Shown here in pieces: positions 1 to 5,678 of a stretch of 13,263 bases of DNA (positions within the stretch are counted from its first letter, which is position 1; every line of letters begins with the position of its first letter). The DNA comes from Acidimicrobiaceae bacterium. Lineage in GTDB: Bacteria; Actinomycetota; Acidimicrobiia; Acidimicrobiales; Ilumatobacteraceae. The position numbers and the translations under genes were made by a program. The notes beneath the pieces were generated by a model. That model saw nothing but the letters and a program-made list of their open reading frames with translations, was not told where the DNA came from and searched no databases. The stretch covers positions 1 through 13,263 of the forward strand of contig DMQJ01000472.1 in the NCBI GenBank assembly GCA_003455715.1, given 5' to 3'.

Positions 1-370
1 AGCTCGCGGGTTCGGCGGGTGTCGCGAAGTCGTCGTAGGCGGCCAGAGCACGGGGGCCGTACACCGTCGACGGGCCGCCGTTCATCAGGATGGCGACGCC
101 CATGGCCTCGGCCACTTGGGCCCGGGTTGCGCCCTTCCGGGCGGCGCCGCGGGCGTGCGAGGCGATGCAACCATCGCACTGGCGGGTGACAGCCACCACC
201 AGGGCCAGCAACTCCTTGGTGGCTTCGTCGAGTGCGCCGGGGCCCATGGCCGCCTTGTGCAGGTCGGCGAACGCCTTCACCGTGTCGGGAATCTCGTGGC
301 GCAGTTCGCGGGCGATCGGGGCCAGGGCATTGGCGACGTCGGAGCCGTAGTGGTGGGAGTGTTCGCTCAT
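1..370 (-). CDS. Carboxymuconolactone decarboxylase / AhpD-like protein (3' end cut by window edge)
   Basis: Reading the minus strand from the ATG at 370 gives 123 residues with no stop before base 1, so the C-terminus lies outside the window. The protein begins MSEHSHHYGSDVANALAPIA and is mostly helical. It carries the AhpD/CMD redox-type motif C65-D-G-C68-x3-H72 (QCDGCIASHA), followed by ATRAQVAEAMGVAILMNGGP, a typical helix of this fold. Members with CxxCxxxH commonly act as alkylhydroperoxidase-like thiol peroxidases or reductases; those without it are lactone decarboxylases. The motif therefore favours a redox role, but the substrate is unknown. The normal length of small CMD proteins is about 110-150 residues, so little is missing. 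The start is supported by a TACCCT hexamer seven bases upstream. It is divergent from the PLP enzyme at 435. Confidence 0.88.
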   Translation of the reverse strand, partial: MSEHSHHYGSDVANALAPIARELRHEIPDTVKAFADLHKAAMGPGALDEATKELLALVVAVTRQCDGCIASHARGAARKGATRAQVAEAMGVAILMNGGPSTVYGPRALAAYDDFATPAEPAS

Positions 371-377
371 ACCTGGC

Positions 378-383
378 AGGGTA
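378..383 (-). promoter_or_regulatory. Candidate leaderless -10 box for the CMD gene
   Basis: The minus strand reads TACCCT here, followed by 7 nt and then the ATG at 370. This matches the TAnnnT plus 6-7 nt spacing seen before several other genes in the window, implying transcription starting at or next to the start codon. No Shine-Dalgarno sequence is visible. No convincing -35 box was identified. Confidence 0.5.
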
Positions 384-422
384 TCGGTGGTCTGCGTGGC
401 GCACCAGTGACCAACGGCCCGG

Positions 423-428
423 TAGAAA
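423..428 (+). promoter_or_regulatory. Weak candidate leaderless -10 box (TAGAAA) for the PLP enzyme gene
   Basis: TAGAAA lies 6 nt before the ATG at 435. It lacks the final T of TAnnnT, so it is the weakest of the TA-starting matches. It is listed because its spacing agrees with the others. Confidence 0.3.
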
Positions 429-434
429 CGGTGC

Positions 435-1469
435 ATGCATCCTGCTTCGCTCGCTGTGTCCGCCGGTCGCCCGAAGGGCCATGGCGACCCGCTCAACCAC
501 CCGGTGGTGTTGGCCAGCAACTTCCGCGGTGAGGAAGGCGTGTATACGCGCACCCACGGCACTGCAGGCTGGATCGGGTTGGAGGAAGCCGTGGGCGCGC
601 TCGAGGGCGGGCGTGCAGTTGCTTTCGGTTCTGGCATGGCGGCCGCTTCGGCGGCGCTGTTCGCGCTGGCGCCAAAGGTGCTCGTGTTGCCGACGTTCAG
701 CTATCTCGGCGTGCGGGCGCTGGTGGCCGACCTGGTCGAGCAGGCCCGCATGGAGGTGCGGTTCGTCGACATCGCCGATACGGCGGCCATGGTGGCCGCG
801 TGTGCCGGTGCCGACGTGGTGTGGGTGGAGACGCCCACCAACCCCACGCTCGATGTCGCCGACCTGCCCGCCATTACGGCCGCCGCGCACGCTGCAGGCG
901 CCAAGGTGGTGGTCGACAGCACGTTCGCCACGCCCGTGTGCGCCCAACCACTGTCCGACGGAGCCGACGTGGTGGTGCACAGTGGCACCAAGTTCATCGG
1001 TGGGCACAGCGACCTGCTCATCGGCCTCGCTGTCGCTGCCTCCGACGAGGTCTACGACCGCCTCCACCACGCGCGGCTGGTGAACGGATCCACGCCGGGC
1101 GCGCTGGAGGCATTCCTTGCTTTGCGCGGCCTGCGCACCCTGCCGTTGCGCATGGAGCGCATGCAGGCCAATGCGGTCGAGTTGGTGGCTCGCTTGGGCG
1201 CCCACCCGCACGTGGCCGAAGTGCGCTATCCGGGCTTCGGGGCGATGGTGTCGTTCGTGGTGGCCGGGGGCGCCGACGCCGCCGACGCGGTGTGTCGCTC
1301 CGTGGAGTTGCTCGTGCCCGCCACCAGCCTCGGTGGCGTAGAGACCACCATCGAGCGACGGCAGAAGTACGCGGGCGACGCCCACGTGCCGCCCGGCCTG
1401 CTGCGCATGAGCGTGGGCATCGAGCACATCGACGACCTGTGGGCCGACCTCGCCCACGCCCTCCCGTAA
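435..1469 (+). CDS. Cys/Met metabolism PLP-dependent enzyme (cystathionine gamma-synthase/lyase-like), internally short
   Basis: This 344-residue protein belongs to the trans-sulfuration PLP enzymes (fold type I), which make or cleave thioether links in cysteine and methionine metabolism. Visible landmarks are the N-terminal LAVSAGRP...PLNHPVVLASNF, Y37-T-R39 (the YxR pair that contacts the neighbouring subunit's PLP phosphate), LEGGRAVAFGSGMAA (57-70), the PLP-contacting VETPTNPTLD (131-140) and VVDS (159-162), and the Schiff-base lysine K186 in VHSGTKFIGGHSD. The C-terminal SLGGVETTIERR (298-309) and GLLRMSVGIE (321-330) are also typical. Family members are usually 360-400 residues. Here VRYPG (263-267) runs straight into FGAMVSF, where relatives I remember have about 17 more residues. 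Gamma-synthase, gamma-lyase and other sulfhydrylase activities cannot be separated by eye. The next gene is convergent. Confidence 0.88.
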   Translation: MHPASLAVSAGRPKGHGDPLNHPVVLASNFRGEEGVYTRTHGTAGWIGLEEAVGALEGGRAVAFGSGMAAASAALFALAPKVLVLPTFSYLGVRALVADLVEQARMEVRFVDIADTAAMVAACAGADVVWVETPTNPTLDVADLPAITAAAHAAGAKVVVDSTFATPVCAQPLSDGADVVVHSGTKFIGGHSDLLIGLAVAASDEVYDRLHHARLVNGSTPGALEAFLALRGLRTLPLRMERMQANAVELVARLGAHPHVAEVRYPGFGAMVSFVVAGGADAADAVCRSVELLVPATSLGGVETTIERRQKYAGDAHVPPGLLRMSVGIEHIDDLWADLAHALP

Positions 1470-1472
1470 CCC

Positions 1473-1530
1473 AACGTTGGCGTTGGCGCCGCATGTGGTG
1501 CGGTCTCAGCGCCGACTTTGGTTCGGCCCG
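1473..1530 (+). repeat. Palindromic intergenic repeat, copy 1
   Basis: This 58-bp element begins 3 bp after the PLP enzyme's stop codon. The outer arms are GTTGGCG (1476-1482) and CGCCGAC (1510-1516), complementary with one G-T pair. An inner stem pairs CCGCA with TGCGG (1489-1503). The sequence then reads TTTGGTTCGGCCCG. It is nearly identical to copy 2, which starts 71 bp later. The hairpin and its place directly behind a stop suggest a transcription-termination or mRNA-end role (inference). The strand given is only the orientation in which it was read. Confidence 0.8.
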
Positions 1531-1543
1531 GATCTCCACACAC

Positions 1544-1601
1544 AAAGTTGGCGTTCGCGCCGCACCTGGCGCGGTCTCAGCGCCGACTTTGGTTCGGCCC
1601 G
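1544..1601 (+). repeat. Palindromic intergenic repeat, copy 2
   Basis: This 58-bp near-copy of the element at 1473 has the same orientation and is separated from it by 13 bp. The outer arms are AAAGTTGGCG (1544-1553) and CGCCGACTTT (1581-1590), pairing over 10 bp with one G-T wobble. Inner arms are GCGCC (1557-1561) and GGCGC (1568-1572). Its right end is 7 bp from the stop of the minus-strand metallo-hydrolase at 1609, so it could terminate that transcript. Copies 1 and 2 differ at only about seven positions by eye. Confidence 0.8.
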
Positions 1602-1608
1602 ACTCCCA

Positions 1609-2931
1609 TTAGAGGGGGCGGGTGCGGGTGAAGGTGGGGGGTTCGATGCCTGCGGCTTCGGCCGACTGGAAGGCGGCGGCTTCGAAAATGCCTTTGGCCA
1701 TCAGCGAGGTGGCGGCGAGGCGCTTCGCTGCGTACACCGCCGACCGTGCTTCGTGCACGCTGCGGTCGTTGGGGGCGGCGAGCGCGGCCATCTCGATCAA
1801 CTCGCCTGCGAGACGGGTATCGCCGGCCTCTACGAGCGCAAGTGATCGGGCCACCAGTGGTGCCACGCCTCCGGCCAAGGCGGCCACCTCGCGGGCCACG
1901 TCGCGCTGACGAGCGGGCAGCAGCCGGGCCGGGTTGCCGTCCCACCAACCACCGTAGGTGCGCCAGATGTTGCGCACCACGAACTCGGGCTCGTCGTAGA
2001 ACGGGCGCAGCCATGGCAACGCAAGCACGTCGTCGGGCACCTGGATGTCGTGGATCGCGTCCTCCATCGTGCCGTCGGCGTTGAGCGACTCGATCACCTC
2101 GCGCACCAGGTGTTCGAGTGCCTCGGCGGTGCTGGTGAGCACCAGTTCCCCGCGGTGCGCCTCGCTGACGGGCAGGCCATGGGCGGGGGCCACCAGCGAC
2201 GGTGACAGGGCGGCCATCTTGCGCAGCGCGGCCGCCCACTCGGCGGGGAAGCGCAGCACCTTCTGCGGGTTACCGCAATTGGGGAAGTTCCAGATGAGCA
2301 TGTCGCCCACGAACAGAACACCACGGCCCACCCATTCGGTCCACGCGTGGTCGTCGGTTTCGCCGCGGTCGTGTCGCAGCACGAACTGCTCGCCGCCGAC
2401 CTCAAGCGTCATCTCCGTGGCGAAGGTGACATCGGGATCCGGTGTGACGGTGGGCAGGAAGGCCGACTCGAAGCCGACTGCCGCCCCCGCGTTGCGCCGT
2501 CTGCTGGGCCCGAACTGGCGACGATTGATGGCGGTGTTGTAGCCGTTGGTGTCGCGGTAGCGAGCGAAACGCCCGGTGACGTTGGTGTGGCCGACGAAGC
2601 GAGGGCGAGGGCGGCCGTGGGCCTCGGCGTCGGCCAGGAAGGCGCCTGCGCCACCCACGTGGTCGACATGACCGTGGGTGTACACCACCGTGTGCACTGG
2701 GTCGTCGGTCCAGCCACGGATGGCTCGCACCACGGCCTGGCCGGTGGCCTCGCCCGACGCGTCGAACACCACGAGTCCATCGGCGGTGCGTACGACCCAC
2801 GAGTGCGAGAACGCCTCCACCACGGCCAGGTCGTCGGCCACCACAGACAGTTCCAGGTTCACCCGGTTGGTGGGTACGTCGGTGCGTCGAGTGTCGATGA
2901 CGTCGTTGGCGTAGCTGATCAGGTCCATCAC
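1609..2931 (-). CDS. Alkyl-sulfatase-type metallo-beta-lactamase-fold hydrolase
   Basis: The 440-residue protein has an MBL domain with the zinc motif T85-H-G-H-V-D-H91, then R189-G-E-T-D-D-H195, FVGDML (D210) and APAHG (H251). These resemble the metal ligands of the SdsA1/BDS1 alkyl sulfatases, including an acidic pair in place of the more usual histidine. Residues about 270-410 contain NIWRTYGGWWDGNPARLLPA (321-340), the hallmark of the alkyl sulfatase dimerisation domain. SdsA1 proper is about 650 residues with a signal peptide and a C-terminal SCP2-like domain; this protein has neither and should be cytoplasmic. Hydrolysis of a sulfate or other ester is likely, but the substrate is unknown. 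I chose GTG 2931 because a TAGTGT box lies exactly 6 nt upstream; the adjacent ATG 2928 is the alternative. Confidence 0.88.
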   Translation of the reverse strand: MMDLISYANDVIDTRRTDVPTNRVNLELSVVADDLAVVEAFSHSWVVRTADGLVVFDASGEATGQAVVRAIRGWTDDPVHTVVYTHGHVDHVGGAGAFLADAEAHGRPRPRFVGHTNVTGRFARYRDTNGYNTAINRRQFGPSRRRNAGAAVGFESAFLPTVTPDPDVTFATEMTLEVGGEQFVLRHDRGETDDHAWTEWVGRGVLFVGDMLIWNFPNCGNPQKVLRFPAEWAAALRKMAALSPSLVAPAHGLPVSEAHRGELVLTSTAEALEHLVREVIESLNADGTMEDAIHDIQVPDDVLALPWLRPFYDEPEFVVRNIWRTYGGWWDGNPARLLPARQRDVAREVAALAGGVAPLVARSLALVEAGDTRLAGELIEMAALAAPNDRSVHEARSAVYAAKRLAATSLMAKGIFEAAAFQSAEAAGIEPPTFTRTRPL

Positions 2932-2937
2932 CCGCGG

Positions 2938-2943
2938 ACACTA
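2938..2943 (-). promoter_or_regulatory. Candidate leaderless -10 box for the MBL hydrolase gene
   Basis: TAGTGT on the minus strand lies 6 nt before GTG 2931. It is part of the perfect palindrome CACTAGTG (2939-2946), so a weaker opposite-strand start is conceivable. No ribosome binding site is apparent. Confidence 0.5.
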
Positions 2944-2957
2944 GTGCCGAGACCCCA

Positions 2958-3002
2958 TTGTTGGCGTGGGCGCCGCACCTGGTGCAGCCTCAGCGCCGAC
3001 TT
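2958..3002 (+). repeat. Palindromic intergenic repeat, copy 3 (diverged)
   Basis: This shorter, diverged copy of the element at 1473 and 1544 lies 1.4 kb away in the same orientation. Outer arms GTTGGCG (2960-2966) and CGCCGAC (2994-3000) still pair with one G-T wobble. The inner stem is now GCAC/GTGC around CTG (2975-2985). It lacks the TTCGGCCCG tail. Its right end is flush with the stop codon (3005-3003) of the SAF-domain gene, repeating the stop-abutting placement of the other two copies. Confidence 0.75.
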
Positions 3003-3602
3003 TCAGGTGTGGCGGGCCAGGACGACGGTGCCGGCTTGGAGGTGGACGGCGACGGTGGCCGCGCAGTCGGGGGGAAGCCACACTTCCGTGGTGCCGCCCA
3101 TCGACGCCGCGTCGGATTCGACCGTGGGCCCGGCGAGGCCGTCGCACACTTCGCTGCCGTTGCCGAACACCACCACCGAGTCACCCGGCACCAGCGATGG
3201 CGCGCCAGTGCGGGGGAGCGCCATGGCCACCCAACCCGTCGGCGGCGCGGCATCGGAAAGGTCGAGCGCGGTCACCACTTCGCCAGCACCAACGCTTCGG
3301 CCGGCCACGCCCGTTGGCGCGGCGCTGACTCCCCCGGACGGCACCATCGCCAGCGGGAACTCTTCAGCCTTCACCGCCCACTCATCGCCCGCATCGAGCG
3401 ACCGACTGGCCACCCACACCGTGCGGGTGGTGCCCCACGCATCGGCCCGCCGGTCGGCGGCGGCGAGGGCCGACTGCACCGCCCACCAGCACGTGAGGCC
3501 GGCGACGGCAACGACCATCCAATACAGCCATGGGCGCTGGCTGAGCGCTGAGCGTGCTTTGGCCGCGATAGGCGGCACGGGCGGAAGACGACGGAACTGC
3601 AT
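3003..3602 (-). CDS. SAF-domain membrane-anchored protein (CpaB/FlgA-like)
   Basis: The 199-residue protein has a short basic N-terminus, one transmembrane helix at about 24-45 (WLYWMVVAVAGLTCWWAVQS) and an extracytoplasmic part. Residues about 60-118 resemble a SAF domain: TVWVASRSLDAGDEWAVKAE, then VAGRSVGAGEVVTALDL, the beta-clip fold found in CpaB/RcpC pilus assembly proteins and FlgA. A later segment (VPGDSVVVFG, 138-147) is the kind of strand-turn seen after SAF domains. A GGAGG ribosome binding site at 3612-3608 is 5 nt before the ATG, so unlike many neighbours it is not leaderless. It lies 100 bp downstream of fmdB on the same strand and may be cotranscribed with it. Its role is unknown, and no pilus genes are nearby. 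Confidence 0.8.
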   Translation of the reverse strand: MQFRRLPPVPPIAAKARSALSQRPWLYWMVVAVAGLTCWWAVQSALAAADRRADAWGTTRTVWVASRSLDAGDEWAVKAEEFPLAMVPSGGVSAAPTGVAGRSVGAGEVVTALDLSDAAPPTGWVAMALPRTGAPSLVPGDSVVVFGNGSEVCDGLAGPTVESDAASMGGTTEVWLPPDCAATVAVHLQAGTVVLARHT

Positions 3603-3607
3603 GCAGG

Positions 3608-3612
3608 CCTCC
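3608..3612 (-). promoter_or_regulatory. Ribosome binding site of the SAF-domain gene
   Basis: GGAGG on the minus strand, 5 nt before the ATG at 3602. The remaining 3613-3702 up to the fmdB stop has no gene and no clear terminator, which allows read-through from fmdB. Confidence 0.6.
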
Positions 3613-3702
3613 AGGGCGCGAATCGACCAGGGTTATCAGCGGGGAAGCCGTGCGGCGCACCATATCGGCGCGGAGGGTGAAGCTGCGATGAGAAGTGGTG
3701 AC

Positions 3703-4059
3703 TCAGCTCGCCGCGGCCGACGACGACGTCGACGATGGCGTGGCGTTCGACGTCGAGGCGGCGCTGCTGGTGCCGCTCGAGGAACTCGACGTCTCGCTGC
3801 TCGACGAGCTGGACCCCGAGTCGGTGGCCGCGCTGCTCGTACTGCTCGACGACGAGGTGGAGCTGGACGACCCGCGGCTGTCGGTCTTGTAGAACCCGCC
3901 ACCCTTGAAGGTGACTCCCACCGGCGTGAACACCTTCTTCACCTGCATCACCTGGCCCGTAGCCGGGTGGGCGGCCTCGGTGAGCGCAGCATCGGTGAAT
4001 GCCTGCTGCACTTCGATGGTCTCGCCGGTCTCGACGAACTTGTAGACGTAAGTGGGCAT
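3703..4059 (-). CDS. FmdB-family regulatory/chaperone-like protein lacking the zinc-ribbon cysteines
   Basis: The 118-residue protein starts MPTYVYKFVETGETIEVQQA and continues with VFTPVGVTFKGGGFYKTDSR (43-62), the diagnostic FmdB/CxxC_CXXC_SSSS pattern. In ordinary members, two CxxC pairs (near residues 8-11 and 29-32) bind zinc. Here they are replaced by FVETG and AHPATG, and the whole protein contains no cysteine. Residues 63-118 are almost only Ser, Thr, Ala and Gly, clearly disordered. The M. tuberculosis relative Rv0991c (Ruc) is, as I recall, an HrcA-controlled chaperone switched on by cysteine oxidation and zinc loss. This form could not use that switch and might be permanently active (inference). 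An AGGAG ribosome binding site (4070-4066) lies 6 nt before the ATG, and a CIRCE operator lies 21 nt upstream of the start. In the tail, translation-frame caution is needed only because of low complexity. Confidence 0.88.
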   Translation of the reverse strand: MPTYVYKFVETGETIEVQQAFTDAALTEAAHPATGQVMQVKKVFTPVGVTFKGGGFYKTDSRGSSSSTSSSSSTSSAATDSGSSSSSSETSSSSSGTSSAASTSNATPSSTSSSAAAS

Positions 4060-4065
4060 CGATGG

Positions 4066-4070
4066 CTCCT
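4066..4070 (-). promoter_or_regulatory. Ribosome binding site of fmdB
   Basis: AGGAG on the minus strand with 6 nt to the ATG at 4059. It fixes the start and shows this gene has a real 5' leader, in contrast to the leaderless-looking neighbours. Confidence 0.7.
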
Positions 4071-4080
4071 GCAGAGGGAG

Positions 4081-4107
4081 TTAGCAGTCTGGTACGGCGA
4101 GTGCTAA
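4081..4107 (-). promoter_or_regulatory. CIRCE element (HrcA operator) in the fmdB-galU divergent region
   Basis: Read toward fmdB, the element is TTAGCACTC, then 9 bases, then GACTGCTAA. The CIRCE consensus is TTAGCACTC-N9-GAGTGCTAA, so 17 of 18 arm positions match and the spacer is exactly 9. CIRCE is bound by the heat-shock repressor HrcA, usually before groES/groEL or dnaK operons. It lies 21 bp upstream of the fmdB ATG, over or just downstream of a possible TAGCCT -10 (4112-4107). It also ends 12 bp before the candidate galU -10 at 4120, so it may touch that promoter as well. Confidence 0.85.
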
Positions 4108-4119
4108 GGCTAGCGGCCG

Positions 4120-4125
4120 TAACAT
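4120..4125 (+). promoter_or_regulatory. Candidate leaderless -10 box for galU
   Basis: TAACAT lies 6 nt before the GTG at 4132, with no Shine-Dalgarno sequence between. The arrangement is almost the same as TAACGT plus 6 nt before the gene at 9133. The -35 region would overlap the right arm of the CIRCE element. Confidence 0.55.
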
Positions 4126-4131
4126 GGCGGC

Positions 4132-4944
4132 GTGCGTGTCCGGACTGCCGTCATTCCGTGCGCGGGGAAGGGCACCAGGTTCCAGCCCATCACCCGCACG
4201 GTCCCCAAGGAACTGCTGCCCATCGTCGCCAAACCGGCGCTGCAACTGGTGGTGGAGGAGTGCGCCGGCGCTGGCATCGACCACGTGGTGCTGGTGAGCA
4301 GCCACGCCAAGCCGGCCATCGCTGCATTCGCCCTCGATGTCACCGAGCACATGCCCGGCATGCGCATGAGCGTCGCCTACCAAGACGAGCCGCTCGGTCT
4401 CGGGCACGCAGTCGGTTGTGCACGAGCCGCCGTGGGCGACGAGCCGTTCGCGGTGCTCTTGCCCGATGAGTTGATGGGCGACAGCAGCCTGCTGGCCCAG
4501 ATGATCGACGTGTGCGAGCGCACGGGTGGCAGCGTGGTGGGCCTGAAGCAGGTGCCGCGCGAAGAGGTTCCCGCCTACGGCGTCATCGACCCGTCGGGCG
4601 AGATGAACGCCGACGGTGTGGTCGCGGTGCGCACCATGGTGGAGAAACCGTCGCTCGCCGAGGCACCGAGCGACCTCATCATCATCGGTCGCTACGTGCT
4701 CACCAACGATGTCTTCGACCTCATCGATCAGGTGCAGCCCGGCGCCAAGGGTGAAATCCAGCTCACCGACGCCTTGCGGGTGCAAGCCGCTTCCGGCCCG
4801 TTCCACGGCGTGCTGAGCCGCATTCAACGCCACGACACCGGCAACCCGCTCGGCTGGCTCACCGCCGTGGTCGACATCGCGCTCGACGATCCCACGCTGT
4901 CGGCGCCGTTCGAGTCGTGGTTGCGAGAGCGCCTCGCCCCATGA
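4132..4944 (+). CDS. galU: UTP-glucose-1-phosphate uridylyltransferase
   Basis: The enzyme makes UDP-glucose from UTP and glucose-1-phosphate for glycan and envelope synthesis. The 270 residues show the nucleotidyltransferase signature VIPCAGKGTRFQPITRTVPKELLPIVAKP (7-35, quoted in part by its key residues G12, G14, T15, R16, K26), then YQDEPLGLGHAV (83-94), LLPDEL (109-114), PAYGVID (147-153), MVEKP (169-173), GRYVL (186-190) and KGEIQLTDAL (206-215). Members are typically 290-310 residues, so this is at the short end but complete. LPDEL replaces the more usual GDD-type sequence, as is common in GalU. The GTG start gives the correct N-terminus and follows a candidate leaderless -10. It overlaps the next gene by 4 nt and is divergent from fmdB, as in M. 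tuberculosis. Confidence 0.93.
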   Translation: MRVRTAVIPCAGKGTRFQPITRTVPKELLPIVAKPALQLVVEECAGAGIDHVVLVSSHAKPAIAAFALDVTEHMPGMRMSVAYQDEPLGLGHAVGCARAAVGDEPFAVLLPDELMGDSSLLAQMIDVCERTGGSVVGLKQVPREEVPAYGVIDPSGEMNADGVVAVRTMVEKPSLAEAPSDLIIIGRYVLTNDVFDLIDQVQPGAKGEIQLTDALRVQAASGPFHGVLSRIQRHDTGNPLGWLTAVVDIALDDPTLSAPFESWLRERLAP

Positions 4945-5678
4945 CCACCCGGGCTGCGCAGGCACTTGCCGAGCAGCTTGGGTCGCTCGGCACCACCGAG
5001 CGGGCGGTCGGGCAGGCTGCGTACCTGAAGAGCACCGACCATCACGTGGGTGTCACCGTGCCCGACGTGCGCCGAGTGGCGAAGGCGTGGCTACGCACCG
5101 CCCGCCCCACTCACGAACAGCTGCTCGCCCTCGCCGACGCGCTGTGGGAGCACCGCACCGGCGGCCGACCGGTGTACGAGTGCCGTTTGCTCGCCGTGGA
5201 GTTGCTCGCGGGTTCGCCGCGGTTGCTCACCGCAGCCGACCTGCAGTTCATCGAGGGTCGTTTGAGAGAGTGCGGCACCTGGGCACTGGTCGACCCGCTG
5301 GCCGGCTGGGTAGTGGGCCGCATCGTCGAAACAGAACCGGTACAGGCGCTACCGGTGCTCGACCGCTGGGTGGGCGACACCGACTTCTGGGTGCGGCGCT
5401 CGGCGGTGCTGGCCCTCAGCCGCAGCCTTGCAGCCGGCCGAGAGCGCGAGCGCTTCTATGGCTATTGCGAGCGGCTGTTACCGGAGACCGAGTTCTTCAT
5501 CCGCAAGGTGCTCGGGTGGATGCTCCGCGAGGAGGCGAGCCGGAATCCTGCCGAGGTGGAGGCCTGGCTGCGGGCACACATGCAAGGCATGAATCTGGTG
5601 ACGCTGCGCGAACCGATGCGCAAGTTCAGCCCGACGGTTGCGGCCGAACTGCGGGCGCTCTACGACACCCGGCGGTAA
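4941..5678 (+). CDS. AlkD-type DNA alkylation repair protein (HEAT-like repeats)
   Basis: This 245-residue, all-helical protein matches the DNA alkylation repair family (AlkC/AlkD), glycosylases that excise alkylated bases with a HEAT-repeat superhelix. Evidence is GQAAYLKSTDHHVGVTVPDV (24-43), TWALVDPLAGWVVG (113-126) with W114 and D118 at the positions of the AlkD Trp and catalytic Asp, FWVRRSAVLAL (149-159), and FFIRKVLGWMLREEA (185-199), the conserved late-repeat signature. The ATG overlaps the galU stop as ATGA, so translation is probably coupled. An upstream in-frame GTG at 4917 would overlap galU further and is less likely. Its 3' end overlaps the convergent glycolipid-binding gene by 19 bp. 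The link with galU looks like operon convenience rather than shared pathway. Confidence 0.88.
   Translation: MTTRAAQALAEQLGSLGTTERAVGQAAYLKSTDHHVGVTVPDVRRVAKAWLRTARPTHEQLLALADALWEHRTGGRPVYECRLLAVELLAGSPRLLTAADLQFIEGRLRECGTWALVDPLAGWVVGRIVETEPVQALPVLDRWVGDTDFWVRRSAVLALSRSLAAGRERERFYGYCERLLPETEFFIRKVLGWMLREEASRNPAEVEAWLRAHMQGMNLVTLREPMRKFSPTVAAELRALYDTRR

Noticed and set aside
1581..1595. Classical Rho-independent terminator at the repeat
   Set aside because: The stem is strong, but only three T residues follow, so a canonical terminator cannot be claimed; it is reported as a repeat with possible terminator function.
1473..1601. CRISPR-like direct repeats
   Set aside because: Only two adjacent copies with a 13-bp gap and a third diverged copy elsewhere; unit and spacer sizes and the absence of cas genes do not fit.
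2347..4107. 586-codon plus-strand open frame
   Set aside because: It is antisense to three well-recognised genes (MBL hydrolase, SAF protein, fmdB) and crosses the CIRCE element. Its translation is low complexity and Arg/Ala/Gly rich, as expected of a GC-rich shadow frame.
4081..4965. 294-codon minus-strand open frame
   Set aside because: Antisense to galU; its composition (His/Asp/Val rich) is that of a mirrored GC-rich gene.
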